From Eutrigla gurnardus (lineage: Eukaryota > Chordata > Actinopteri > Perciformes > Triglidae): a stretch of DNA of 64,000 nucleotides. Each line of letters begins with the position of its first letter. The first letter of the stretch is position 1. A model generated the notes under the pieces. That model saw nothing but the letters and a program-made list of their open reading frames with translations. It ran no database searches and was not told the origin of the DNA. The stretch is taken from the NCBI GenBank assembly GCA_963514095.1, contig OY741280.1, positions 19,071,689 to 19,135,688 of the forward strand, in the 5' to 3' direction. The position numbers were made by a program, and so were the translations under genes. Shown in pieces: positions 39,254 to 52,430 of this stretch.

Positions 39254-39293
39254 ATGTTGCTGCTGCTGTTTCTGCTGACTTCCTCCAACAAAG
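39254..39293 (+). CDS. Weak candidate macf1 micro first exon (MLLLLFLLTSSNK)
   Basis: An ATG at 39254 opens 13 codons and then meets a good donor, AAAG|GTAAAT, in phase 1, the same phase as the four better-supported first exons. The product would be the hydrophobic head MLLLLFLLTSSNK. Plectin is known to use very short first exons, so the size alone does not exclude it. Against it, the start lies inside a T-rich, CTG-repeated stretch, there is no CpG promoter, and a 40-base coincidence of this kind is likely somewhere in a 64-kb window. Treat it as a lead only. Confidence 0.15.
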
Positions 39294-41581
39294 GTAAATA
39301 CATCCAATTCTCCTCCTCCTCTAAAAAATGTTCCTCTTTGCTGAAACTGCTGGTCGTGTGAGCTTTTTACCCTTTATTTCTTTCGGGAGAAATCTGAGAA
39401 TTTCCATCCTCTTTGAGTCCAGTTCCGGCCGGAGACACTTGAGATGAAACTTGCTTTACATGGACAACAGGAATGCATCTTGTGCAACTGTTGTTCTGCT
39501 TTTGCTGTCTGGAAGTGTGTCTTCCCCAAACACTCTGTTTCCCAGTACAATATTTCCCAGTGCACTGACACTCTGTTGTGGTTTAGTTGTTAAAGTTAAC
39601 TGTTAGAACCTCTGGACCAGTTTACAGTGCACTCCTGTGTCCTGCTCCTTTTTTAATCCTTGTGTAAAAGGTGGGAAAACACATGGGCCGTCGCTACGGT
39701 AACCAGTCACACCACCACCAACCTCTGCCCGGTGTGTGTGTGTGTGTGTGTGTGCCCAGTGTGTGTTCTCAGTGTGTGTCCAGGGTTGCCTTTGCTGCCG
39801 TTGACAGGGTTCGTGTGAAAGAGGAGAATCAGGGGTGCGTTCAGGATCGCCGAACACTTTTCAACATTTTAGTTTTTTTCTCAACTTGAAAGAGCTCTTG
39901 AATAGAGCGAGGGTGTTTGAACTGCACCGTTTCTCTGTCTGCTCAGGGGTTTCTAGTTTGTAGTGTAGTTGTCACATGAAGTGTGTGTGTGTGTGTGTTC
40001 AGTTCAAATCCCCGTGAGTCAGTGTCATGTGTGTGAGGAAACAGATTAATGGAGGCAAATTGAAAGCTATCGCCCTTTGAACTTTGTGGGTCAGGTCATT
40101 AACTGAGGTCATCTCAAATCCCTCTGGAACACACACACATGCGCGCACACACACACACTTGATTGATCCACTGCCCTCCCATTGATCAGTAATTAGTCTT
40201 TTGTTAAACAGAAATCATCCTGATCTCATGTCCGTCAGCAGCCAGTCAGCTCCTCCACCGAGTTAGTGCAGCGTTGTGTTTGTGGACCAGTGATGAGGAA
40301 CGTCTGGCTGTGTGTGTTTGTCTGTGAATGTGTATTTGTTATGTCTGAGGTAGAGAGAGAGATCAAAGAGAGGTTTGTTTCACGGAAAAGGACCTTTTGA
40401 ATGCAACAGCCAAATAAAATTGATATTTGGAAACATTGTTAAATGGGAGATACATTTTTTTTCATGAAGGATCATAAACAAATTGCAAATGTAACTTCTA
40501 CCTAAAAAAACTAAATTGTGTATCATTTGCAACAAAGAGACAAAGTGCTAACTTTTTTAATTATTAGCTCAAAATGAAAAGTCGTACATCCTTCAGTTAA
40601 TTCACAGCTTCGCATCACTTCTCGTCTACGTCTACAGCTGCAGACTGATGAAATCTCTCCTCCACATTTTCCTGGTGTGAATTGAAGCAGTGGTCCGTTT
40701 ACATTTCCTAATCCGACTCCTGATGTAAATTCCCTTGTTATGTGGAGAGAGACATTCAGTGCTCCCACCATTTACACCACTTACGTGTCTTACAAGTGGC
40801 CCTGAAGTGTTTGGACAACTTGCCGACAACCTGCTGGTTGCCATGGCACCAGACCTCATCTGGCCTAATCTGCCCTTTTGGTGTGCATTTGTCTCCGTTA
40901 CATGTTGAACACCAGCTAATTATTTCCAACGTGGTGTTTAACTTTTCACCAGGTAGAATACAAGAGAGGATGTAAATTATACATTATTTTTATACAATCA
41001 AATAGAATATTTTATTGATTAACTGACTGATTGTGGTTCATTTTTATATTTTAACCCTGAAGAACCCACAGTGACACAGTTTTCACAAACATTTAAAATA
41101 CTTAGAATGTTTCTTCTAAACTCATGAAGTCCATAAGTGACACAAACGTGCACAAAAAGTAAGTTTCAACCCATTTAACAATACTGGCTTCTTATGGGTT
41201 AATGCATCAAGCATTCGTCTGGTGCTCACACTATGAATGGAGTAGTTCCTGCTTTTCTTTCTTTCATGATTGTAATTTGAATACATTTGTTTTCAAATAC
41301 AAAACAATGGATTACAGAAAATGACGTTACGCTGCATTTAATGTTTACAGTAGGCAGGCTCATGATGACTTCCACAAATTTACAGTAAAAATGAGGGAGG
41401 TGAGCGCAGAGGCTGAAATATTTACATTAATAACACACATGAGATGATCTACCAGCATAGAGACCAAGGCTGTGCAGCAAAACTATGAAAAACAGAGGAA
41501 AGTGGGTGTTGGAGAGGCCTCTGCTTGTCTGCTGCTCTGTAATCTGCTCCAGTATGTTGATCCAGGAGGCAGCTGAAAGTG

Positions 41582-41616
<35 letters not shown>
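41582..41616. repeat. (CA)n microsatellite
   Basis: About 35 bases of CA. An A run of 17 bases follows at about 41701-41717. Confidence 0.95.
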
Positions 41617-41618
<2 letters not shown>

Positions 41619-41780
41619 GTAAGGCTGACTGCATGACAAATGTGTGACAGTCAAACATTCCCGTACAAACTGCAGCTTCAACATACCATGCTGCATTGGA
41701 AAAAAAAAAAAAAAAAAGCACAGCTGAGTAATAAAAACACGCCTACTTTTTTTTTTCTAATTTCCTTCTCTGACACTCGC

Positions 41781-42293
41781 ACACACACTCAGTCGCTCTA
41801 GACGCAACACATGTTTCTGGCTGTGGCAGTGACATCACCCGCCTTGTGGTCAAAGTCCAGTTCCTCTATCCGGCTTAGAGCTGCGAACACGCCGCCACGC
41901 TCGGAGCTCCCGTAACCGCCGACACACACGGGCTCGGCAACAGAAGACCGGTAGGAAGAAGGCAATAAGCGAGTCAGAGATGAGAGATTATCTACGTGAT
42001 TAAGGATTCCTCGACAGCCTGGATCCTGAGGGGAGCACCGATCGACTGCAGCCTCCTCCCTCCTCCTCCTCCTCCTCCCTCCTCCTCCACCTCCTCCTCC
42101 CTTCTTTCTTGTTCTCACCTTTTCTAACCACCCCACTTGTTTTCATTTCCTCTTGGTTTTACCTTTTCTCCCCGTTTACCGCCATTTCTTACCAGTTTCC
42201 TGTGCTGTCTCCTCTACTTTTATTGAATAATTTCTCTCCGTTCGTTTCTCCGTCCCCCGCTCTCTTCCTCTCTCTTTTCTCCGGGAGGGAGGG
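41781..42293 (+). promoter_or_regulatory. macf1: CpG-rich promoter patch and leader of alternative macf1 exon 3
   Basis: CpG density rises at about 41840-42000 (CGCCGCCACGCTCGG, CCGTAACCGCCG, ACCGGTAGG). TGACATCACC at 41829-41838 resembles an ATF/CRE half site. A (CCT)n pyrimidine tract spans 42051-42101. The remainder up to the start codon is mostly pyrimidine, so part of it could act as a 3' splice site instead of a leader. A TAA at 42228-42230 is in frame with the ATG at 42294, so that ATG is the first possible start. Confidence 0.6.
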
Positions 42294-42348
42294 ATGAGCT
42301 CCACGGCTGCTTACAGACAGTTCCTCCAGGACCTGGAGGAGAAAAGAG
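42294..42348 (+). CDS. macf1: macf1 alternative N-terminal coding exon 3 (18-residue head, not recognised)
   Basis: Eighteen codons plus one base give MSSTAAYRQFLQDLEEKR and end in phase 1, so splicing to the shared calponin-homology exon would yield ...EEKR-DERD. The start context GGGATGA is moderate. The donor GAG|GTCGGT has the GT but lacks the usual A at +3/+4, so it is weaker than the other three. Support comes from the CpG-rich patch upstream, an in-frame stop before the ATG, the right phase, and a charged helical peptide resembling the AYEDVLERYK head of exon 2. I do not recall a described isoform with this head. The sequence allows but does not prove that it is used. Reading through the donor would give an 82-codon frame ending at 42542 without recognisable content. 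Confidence 0.6.
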
Positions 42349-42924
42349 GTCGGTGCCCACTTCCACCCTGTCACCTGTCATTTACAAGTATCTGTGGAGC
42401 CTGTGATCATGATAGAAACTCCAACTACACTCTCTTTATGAGCACTTTCAGGGTGTTTTATAAGGCTCTTTACATCTGTGTTTGGAGGGCTGAGGTGAGA
42501 TCAGGAGAGCGACATGTTGCACGTGTCGCACCAATGTTGTGAATCAGAAACCCAAGCGATGGGTTGGGCTGTTTAAATAGCAGGCGTCATACCTGCTCTT
42601 CAGGGAGCAGCGAGATAGTGGAGTGTGTGTGGGCAGTGCTTTCACTCACACAGCTTTATGAACTCACTGACGAACACAGAAATGATTTCTTGGCTCCTAT
42701 CTGTGTGTAACCTTGCTGTACCGTTCTGTGGCGTACATTCAGGTGGACTGTCTGTTTACCGTACGCCGTCCAGATACGACGTGGGTCAGTCGAAGGGCGG
42801 ACGGCTAACAGCTAACACTGGTGTCTGCTTGGACATTTAGCATGATATCATTAGCTTCAGAGGCTAACTGTCACATGCTGCTTGTTGTTTGTATTCGCGT
42901 TGGTCGTGGTGTTAAAGTAAAACA

Positions 42925-43225
42925 TTTCCAGAGTATCTATTGTGATGTATTTCTGGGTGAAACATGATAGATCGGGGACGTATCGCTGGGAGGAATTTCA
43001 TGACCTTCTCTAACTCTGTGGCGCTAAAAGTTTCATATTGATTGATTAATGGATGTTATTGGTTGAAATTTTTTGCTACAAGCTGTAAGCACACTTCATA
43101 TTTAGTTTTCCAGGAAGTAGAAAATATTGGATTTATGATTTTCTCGCACATATTGTTAAACAGTTGCACAATATGACCGGGGGTGTAATCAAAGAGAAAG
43201 CGTTAACGAGGACTTTAATGTGTCT
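42925..43225. repeat. Interspersed repeat, copy B (partner of 14795-15090)
   Basis: Contains GCTAAAAGTTTCATATTGATTG, TATTTAGTTTTCC and GTTGCACAATATGACCGGGG in the same order as copy A. The CpG-rich DNA that follows to 43420 is outside the shared part. Confidence 0.6.
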
Positions 43226-43783
43226 TTATTGTCATCAACGACACTTGAGCCGAGCAGACGCCGGCGAGAAATCGGACACGTGAAACGCAACACTCGCAAA
43301 GGGAGAAGACGACAGCAGGGTGGTGTGTTGGAGGGTCAGGTGGCGTCCGGGAGTCGGGCAGAGATGCTTTCGCCTCAGCAGCTGTTGTCACCACAGTCAG
43401 CCGGGCGTAGCGGGAACCAGCTTTTACATATTTAAAGCACAAAACCAGCTCTCGTTTTCTATATTCTGGGCTTGTGTGTAATGTATTTGCTTGTGGTCAC
43501 CGGAATACAATATGAGTTTGGTCTCCAAAGCTTCAGTTTGGAACAAGAGATAAACAATGATTGCACCACCATGTATGATTTATAGAATGTGGTTTAGTTA
43601 GTGAAGTTTATTTCAGGGGAATAAATCATTCTAATCAGCTAATAAGAAAGAAGCAGTGGAGTTTCTTATGTGATTGACACTGAGATTAGCACAGCTACTG
43701 TAACTTTCTCACAACAGCTGTTGATTTCTTTTGGGAGGAAATACTGTAAATCTTTATTTTTTGATTGTTTTCACTGAAAAAAG

Positions 43784-43945
43784 ATGTCTCCTATCTGTGA
43801 GCCATAAAACTGAGGAAAAGTGATCCAGTATGTTTTGGTTGCATTTTAAGAGTTGTAAATATATGTTGATGGTCTTCATGATAATATTGAGGAATCACAA
43901 CTATTTTGGCGGGACAACCTCCACATGAAATTATGACATCGTCCC
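43784..43945. repeat. Interspersed repeat, copy B (related to 36880-37010)
   Basis: Shares ATCCAGTATGTTTTGGTTGC, CATGATAATATTGAGGA and CACAACTATTTTGGCGGGAC with the copy near 36.9 kb. It ends in ATCGTCCCATGCCTC, reminiscent of a CGTCCCA(T/G)CCCTA ending also seen at 45259-45271. Confidence 0.55.
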
Positions 43946-46689
43946 ATGCCTCCTCTTCATACATGTCGGGGTGTGAGGTGATGCAGGTGTCCATTGTTTT
44001 ACCATAAATGAGATGCGGACCCTCGATTTGGTCTGTTTCTCTAATTTAAGGCCTCTGAGAAACCTCTCTGCATTCATCCCACTGTCCTGCTTTGTTCAAA
44101 TTTAGACTCTTTTGTCTCGAAGTGTATCTATGGCCGTGGCTACACCTGCTGCTACTTGTGGTTTGGTGATATTATGTGGCACAGCCCCCCCCTGGTCCCC
44201 CGTCCCCCCTCGTCCAACAGCTGCTCCATCTGAGGCTTCACACCAGTAGACGTTTAAGTCGACGACAATCTCCTTTAACCCCTTTGACTTACAGTCGAGC
44301 TTCCTCTTTAAAAGCCAAAATGTCCTCGCTAATGTAATTAATTGATCACACACTGAGCGAAAACACAAACACATTAAACCACTTTTATGATTCAAAGTAT
44401 TGCATCATTTTTACAAAAAGCAACTTTGCACTTATCCCCCTCCTTTTAATGGGAAGGACTTCAAAGTGAGTGTTGTTGTAATGAAGTTCTTATCGTCCAG
44501 CTGGCGTACTTCTAGATCACCATGCTTCAGATTAACTGGAATAGCACCATCGACTCTAATATTGGTCTCCCCGCGGGGGCTGCAACCCCTCCACCATCTG
44601 CATCCACTCCCCTCCTTCAGGATTAACCTCAGCGAGGGGCCCCGCAGCCTGCTACACCTTTTGAAATGAAATAACAAGTGTCCTTCTCCGGGGCCGCCCT
44701 TTGTTTGTCCCAATGCGTTCATGTGGCGTCACCTGCCACGGGAGAGTAATGATCCGACAAATATCCGTGAATGGGCGTGAGGCTGTCAGCTCCATAAAGC
44801 ACTCGCTCTCTCTCTACCTGGTCACCGCGGTCACATGACGTGTGCTGCCACCTCTCAGGCTGCGTTCATGTCCCCTTCAATATGTCCTTTCTTTCCCCTC
44901 GCTGACTTTTCTGTGTACCTTTGTGTGTTTCTGTGTCAATGCCCCCTGTGCTAACAGCAGGCTCGTGTTTTCAAGTTCATGAACCAAGGACTCGGCTTTG
45001 TTTTCTGGCTTGGCGGTTAAAACGCTGCTGATTAATGAACCACCAAGTCAACCACCACACCAGAAAGTTAATCCAACAACTATTATGATCAATTATTAAG
45101 TTATTTGTCAAGAAAGGGCGAGAGATTCGGAGCCTAAAGCTTCTCATACATGGTGTTTTTTATTTTTATATGATTACAAATGAAATGTTTTTAGACTGTT
45201 GCTCTGGAAAAAAAGCTTTTTCCTCTCACTTGTGATGATCCACGATAAAATCCTATATCGTCCCATCCCTAGTGCCTCTGTATGATCTTTGACTATATGA
45301 ATGGAGAAGATGGTGGGTGTGTGTGTGTGTCAGTGAGTCATCCATTGAAGGGGAGTATATTTACTTAGTATTCTTTCAACATGAGTTCCTCTGGCTGTTT
45401 ATAGCCGCTGTGACGACGGCCAGCTTTGAATCATTCTGTAATGTTTCCTATTAAGAATGTGACTCGGGGAACCCGTGCGGGTCAGGTGACCAGAGTACTT
45501 GAGTCCGACCTGGACTACTTGCCATGCGGTGCAGACAGTCCGGTAGTGGACCCAACCCTCCGCCATCATACAGGAGGCCTTTTGTTTTCAGGAGCTCACA
45601 CCAGCCGCTCCTAGCCGGTGAAAACAGTAGAAAACAGTAAGCCGCCATGTGTGGCTCATTTTCTAATAATCCAGCCTCACGAGTGGTTTTTGACTTTGTT
45701 GTTTAACCTAACATTAACTTCATTGTTGTCACTGCCGTCATGAGATTGTCATGGGTATAAAGTGGTGTTAGCAGCGGATTTACTTGGATTGGAGGGGATA
45801 AATATGCGCACATTACACATTATTTGACTTTGTTCTTTGCCGTCTCAACTGTTCTGCTTTCTAACTGGTACTGATGTGACGTTGTCGTCCCCCCCCAGTG
45901 CTATGAAAATGACCTTAATGAGAGGAATGTGCCTGGGCATGTGTGTCTCTAAGGAGGGGGCGGGGTTAGTATGAAGTGTGTAAGTAATCACCTTGTTTGG
46001 ATGGTAGTTTACTGTAAGGCAGGTAAGGTGGGATGTCTGGCTGATGAGCACATGTGCTCTGGGAGCCAATGGAGGAGAGGGCAGCAGGAGGACCAGGTCG
46101 CTGTGTTTCAGTGTGGGTCGACCTGCTGAACACTTCGTTAGGGTCACTTAGCCTTGAATACCATATCCCCCACCAGCATTTTAATCCTGATGCCACTCAG
46201 TGACGATCCCTGACTGATACACAATGACACATGTGCTATACACACACACACACACACACTTAATCTTCCAATAATACACACGTCTCTTATCCAGTACGTT
46301 TGATACGGCAGGTCAGGCTGGTGATCGGCCGTGGGCGGTCATCTTTTCAAGGTCAATCAACCCCCACACTTCCTTTATCAGTGTAGATGAGTGTATTCTG
46401 TCATATGATATAAGCGCTGCAGTAATAAACACGAAAAACAAAACAAATTAAGACAATAATTGAGTGGAATTCATGAGAGCTTCTGGCCTCAGCATTATAC
46501 ATGTTGAAAAAAAGTAATTTGGTTGATCATTGACCATAAAGTATCAGATAATTGTAAACAATTTTCTGGAGTCATAAGTGAGTTCTTTACATTCTTTATT
46601 TTTTGTTTGACCAACAGTCATTTGTGCTCGATAAATACTATAATGAATCATTTGAATTAATCAGCTACACATTGAGCTTTAGTTTGATG

Positions 46690-46690
<1 letters not shown>

Positions 46691-46721
<31 letters not shown>
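46691..46721. repeat. (CA)n microsatellite
   Basis: About 31 bases of CA. A shorter CA run lies at about 46240-46258. Confidence 0.94.
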
Positions 46722-46722
<1 letters not shown>

Positions 46723-47319
46723 CGTCTGCCACTGTCCTCTAAGGCCGCTACTATAAACCTCAGATCAACTGCTGGTTTCATGCGAGGCATGAGCATCCTC
46801 CTCCTTCCCTGAGTTCCATCTCCATTACAGCATCTGGATCTGAATCCAGTGTTAAACCACAACAACCCTAAATAGTCACAAAACACTCTGATGTGACTGC
46901 CCCCCTCCACATGTGAAAGAAGTCAGCGGTTTGTGTGGATACTCTGTCGGCCACATTCCTTATTTTATCTGATGTAGTTTATGCTGGAAAAACATTATCT
47001 CGACTGCTTCAGTTACTACTAATGGCTTTACCGGATTCTGGATGTTAAACCACTGTAGCCAGAAAAATGGATGTTGGATTGCAGTGTTTCTTTTTTATAT
47101 TTCCACATAACTTCTCAGTGAGGGAGATGAATCACAAAACCACTAATTGTGTTACTAAAATACCAAAACCCCTGTAGCCTAAAGCTCTCATGTTGGCCAA
47201 ATGTTAGAAGTTTTGAGCACAGATGACAGATGAACAGATGAAACTGAAAAATCATCCAGACCTGCCCGACACAAACTTTTGTTGCTTTTTAGACAGACAC
47301 CAATCTCCGGGTCTGACAG

Positions 47320-47540
47320 AGAAACCAACGCTGAAGTGCCTTACACTTGTATTCTCTCCGCTGACCATCAGGGGGCGACTCCTCCAGTTGAAAAAGAAGT
47401 CTGATTGTAGAGAAGGCTATAGTTAGCCGAATTGGTGCTTTGAAGTACAGTCGGCAAAAATGTGGAACTTCTTCAAGCTTCAAAGCGTCCGTCCGCTCAC
47501 AAAGCAAATGGGCGGCGTCCATGGCAACGCCATCCACTTA
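47320..47540. repeat. Teleost 'CATCAGGGGGCGACTC' interspersed repeat, truncated copy
   Basis: Reads GACCATCAGGGGGCGACTCC then AAAAAGAAGTCTGATTGTAG, followed after a gap by AAGCTTCAAAGC and CAAATGGGCGGCGTCCATGG. From memory this order matches a very abundant fish repeat. A longer copy is at 62850-63145. Confidence 0.7.
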
Positions 47541-50500
47541 ACTCTAAAAGCCTGTTAATGCAAGCCTGTCAAATAATCTGTTCTGACTGGTGCTGAGAGA
47601 ACAACGTGTTACTTCACAAACCAGTAGTAGCGTTGCATTGTTTTATATCACAAGCAGACGAGTCGGCCGTCTGAGCTTCAAAGCCTGTTGATCAGGTTAC
47701 ATAAACGTCTGGAGGCTGTTTGTTTCCACGTTAGCCTGAGACCGGCTCGGCGTTACCGCAGCAACCTGCATCTGACCCGACAGGACAAACATCAGGAGCT
47801 CTAGCAGTTATTATTTCAACATTACACCATCACAGTGGGCCTCACCTACATACATGAATGTAATGCGACAGCATAATTAAGCCACCATCTTTATTTAGTA
47901 TTCTGTGTCACATCCTCGGTGAACTCTCCACAGAGACGCCGGCCTCGCCTGCTGAAACCCAGCAGCACCGACGTGCACACATTCTGTCCCACTCGTCAAA
48001 TACTGTGGCAGGCTCAACGATCGCACGGGGGAAGATGAGGCAGAACCTTTACGGCACTAAAGCACGCTTTAGAAGTAACAATGATATATCCGGATGTCCA
48101 ATGGTATCCATTAAACGGCAGCTTAATAGTGTGCTTCAGATGCCATTCTTTGAAATAGCTGTCGGGAGATGTGACCTGAATGTGTAATGGAGAAAAACGA
48201 ATGAATGGGCGACGTTACTAAATGAGCTTTTCTATGGGCTGCTGAGAGGAGTTGTATTAGGATGATTAATGGAGCACATATGTGGGTTTTCTGAGTCTTA
48301 CAGCCGCTATTAAGCCATTTTAGTGTTTTGCTGTCTAGGGCCAAAGAGAGGGAGACCTCACACATCAAATATTCTATTTATTCCATCCATTAATCTTGTT
48401 ATCAGATAAAATTGGCTTCCCTTTAATTTAACTTTTAAATTTTTACATTAATTACATACAAGAATATTGTCCTTTTCATCTTTTTGTGACAGTCCGTGGT
48501 GGTTATTTGCCTCAAACACAGAATTCAAATAATTAAATTACTGTGTTTTTACTTTTTTTTAAATATTTGCTTTGATTCTAAAATGAAGCAAAGACCTTGT
48601 ATCGATGATTTTTATTATTCGAGGAATAGTTTCAGTCCTACTCATTATGAATAACCATGTTATAAGTTTATTCTCATATATTTGTTACCTTTTTTAGGGT
48701 TTCGTTTTGCTGACAGAATCAGATCTCAAACCTCGTAAAGCAACAGGTGGCACCGACATGGAAGCTCCCCTCATCTTTGACCGTTTTTGTTGTCGTTGGT
48801 GTCCCTGCTGCAGAGTCACAAACAGCCTCACATGTGTCCCGCCACACAGATGTTTACAGCACGATAAGCGCTCTCTCGTGTTTATCAGCATCATGCCAGT
48901 CGGGGAGCGGCCTCGCCGTCGTCTCACTGGCACATCTTAAGTGTTTACAGTCAAACCTGTGCAAGTGTGTGACAACCGTTATTATTTCAGACCCCTCAGA
49001 AACCATGGATGCTGCTGTAGCGCCCCCTATGGGATAGATGTATCCATTAGTTGAAGTATTCTGGTCAAAGGAAACACTAAAGGTTTATTGCAGGACCATG
49101 AGAGCATTATACATGTTATCACCATCTCTCCCCTCATATCTTACATATTCTGGCCTTAACCTTCACTCTGACAAGACTATAATCACACAGGATATTTTGT
49201 GCATGTAATGACTGTGTGTGTGTCTTAATGAGAGCTGTGTGACACTGTGGCTGCAGGCTGAATGTGAGGGAGAAAAGGGGGGAAAAGGAGCAAGACTGAA
49301 GGGAAATAAGGTGATCAAGGTTTTACCTTCTCGGAGGAGCAGTGAGGATGGGAACAGCACAGCAGCGTTGTGGTCTTAAAGAGTTGTTACCTGCGTCTAC
49401 TTAATATTTGTTTGTGTGAACCCTCGTCTGAAATTAAATGTTAATAACAAACTAACTCAAACTAACTTTTTATTTATCTTCGTTTTCCATATCCACACAT
49501 ATCCAGTCTTTATGGTAAGCTTCATATTTACCGTACTGTACTGGACATGACAGCCGTGTCGATGTTCTCAGTCAACTCTCGACAGGAAAGCAAAAGTTGA
49601 AAACTAGATTGGCGAGTCGTCTCCTCCTGTCAGTAAATACCACTTTTACAGCCATTACATTTCATAATGATGGTGTATGTCCACAATGAAGACTTGAAGG
49701 GAGGTGAGAGAACAATGTACCTGAGTTGGCCACGCCCCCATCAACACACCCAACGTCCATTGGCTGCTCATTCAACGCTTGAATTCCTTTAACGTCGAGG
49801 CACAACGCAGAGCCGTCAGAGTCACAGTTTACATAGTTTCACATTGTTTTCTGTTCTGCCATCGCTGTGGTATCAGAAATATTCTAACTGGAGGTCCATC
49901 CTCCACTGAAGGAATGAAGATGATCTCATGGCCAGAGATGTCATTAGCTCGCTCACCCGGAGATAATAATTTCGTGCTGCCAAATTGTCCCGTGGAGCTG
50001 GTCGATGAATTCCTCTTCCCTCCCTGATTAAGATGCTTTAGAGGAAAGGTTGCTTGACGTGTTCCTCGCTGCTATTGTGGCCAGTAATTTGGTTTACCCA
50101 CATTTTATTCCTGATTTTGTTTCCCTGAGTGAATGCAGGTCGGCTTAAATGGATGTGACTCGGCTCTCTGCAGCAATAGTCCCTTTGTCCTTGTTCACTG
50201 CGGGTCATTTACCTGGCCTGAATATTATGCTTTATCAGCGTTTATCACATCCACATAGCCTGTGACCATGTAAATGTATCCTCATCTAACTAATCATGCC
50301 GTGCTGCTGTAAAACTGTAGAGAAACAATTTTGTGTGTCAAAACAGTTTGTTGTGTTAATGATTTATGACTTCTGGAATTGGGAATGAGACGCGCAATAG
50401 ATAAGGGTCTATTTTTAGCTGAGTATAGATCCTGTGTCCAAGACAACTGATGAAGGTCTGCGGGCCGAAAATGCTGTTTTGATTAATATTAACTTAAGTA

Positions 50501-52093
50501 ATGATAACGTATATATATCCCAACTGGATGTACAAAGAAAACACTATTTAATTCATCTTTCTGCTTCTGTTTTCTGTGATCGTACTGGATTTATTTTAAC
50601 CTTAGGGTGCCAAATTGGGACAGCATCTTATTTATAGTGTCTAAGAGCTTATAGATCTATACTATTTAAATATGATGGTTTGTCCCGGAGGGGGAACATT
50701 TCTTAGCTCATCTCAGTTGTCAGAACTGAAATTCAGCACCATTACCTCCACATTGACACTGACCAGGTTTCACTATTGCTGCTTTGTACGCGTTGTGAAG
50801 TCACATTGTGTGCTAATGTGCTAATGACAAACATTACAGAACACCTCTGCTATCTCCTTTTACCTGCACCGTGTGAAGTCCTGCTGTGCTCCTCCACTAC
50901 CGTCTGCTTCCTGTTTACTTCCCGTTGTCCCCGAACTCCCATCAGGCCCTGCGGGCTCCACCTTGAAGGTCTCCGCTGGCACCAGGGGAGACGGGGGGCA
51001 TTGTGGGAAGCGTAGTGATATCTCTGTGTGATACCAAAACTGCTGCTGCTGTAGGAATTTAAACCTCCATCTTCGCTTTGGCCCTCAGGTTTATTTCCAG
51101 GATAAAAGCGGTTTTACTTCCATTTATTTTTAGAGCTTTTGAAGTCTGAGCGAGCTGTGACGCTGGAAGTGAACACAGGGGTTTCTCTTCATCCCGTCCA
51201 TCTGAGTGTGTGTGTGTTTCTGTGTGTGTGGCTGTGGACAAGCTCAGACCATCTGAACAGAGTTTACACAGGCTGTGTGTTGAGGGTGGTGCTATGGAGG
51301 AAGCCTTTATTTGTGGTTGTGTGTGGATCTAGGTAAATGAGTTGTGTCCGTCTGCATTCTGGGCTTTGTGATTGTGGACTTCACTTTGCATATGACCTAT
51401 TCTTTATATTCTCTTCCTCTTTTTGTTGTTTCAGCGTCACCAGTTCACTATTTTACTCTCACTTGTTTGATTGTTGAGGGCTGATGCTTCCATCTGTTAG
51501 TTTTCATGTCAGGGTTATTGTTTGTGTTTCTTGAAGGTCTTGTGTCCACGAGTAATGTTGTTGAAGCCCAGAGGGCCAGCAGTCAACAGGAGCACTAACA
51601 GTCAGAATATCCTTCAGCCCATGAAAATCTTCCATCAACACTTCTGTCATAAAACACTTAGACTAAGACTAACAAGGACGTCTACTTGACTTCTTCTCTG
51701 TTTGATGTTAGTCCATTCTTACTCCAACACGTCTCTTTATTTTCCCACAACAGTCTGACCTCTCCTGTCGTCCGTTATTTCCCTCCCTCGCCTCACACCT
51801 CTCCTCTCCTCTCCTACCTCACCCAGCCGCCTGTTACGTACCCATTTACCAAAACCACGCTTTTTCCACAACACGCTCAAATACCGGTCTTGAACTCATC
51901 ACTGTATGAGCTCATTAAAAAGGGATTACTGTCCCTTCACGTAACGGGACTAGGTTGTAACATACCTGACTCTCTAATGAACCTGTACAATGTGGAGTAA
52001 TTAACTTCCCAAGTTGTTGTGCCCATTGGGCACCGTTCCCGTCCCGTCCACATTCACATGCTGCCTCCGGGCTCACCGAGGTACGCTCATTCA

Positions 52094-52253
<160 letters not shown>

Positions 52254-52392
52254 CATGGTGAAAAGGTCTTAGCTGAGCAACACAGGGCCATTAGTGAGAG
52301 GGGAGAGAGAAGCTTCAGACTCTCTCTGATGTACGATCCCTCCTCTTGTTTCATGGTCAGTCCTGGTGGTCTGTGTGTTTCTCTGTGACGTG

Positions 52393-52393
<1 letters not shown>

Positions 52394-52428
<35 letters not shown>
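52394..52428. repeat. (CA)n microsatellite
   Basis: About 35 bases of CA, inverted partner of the TG array 142 bases upstream. Confidence 0.96.

Positions 52429-52430
<2 letters not shown>

Noticed and set aside
40000..40016. tRNA-like B-box (GTTCAAATCCCC)
   Set aside because: No A-box at the right distance upstream (that DNA is a TG tract) and no cloverleaf could be drawn.
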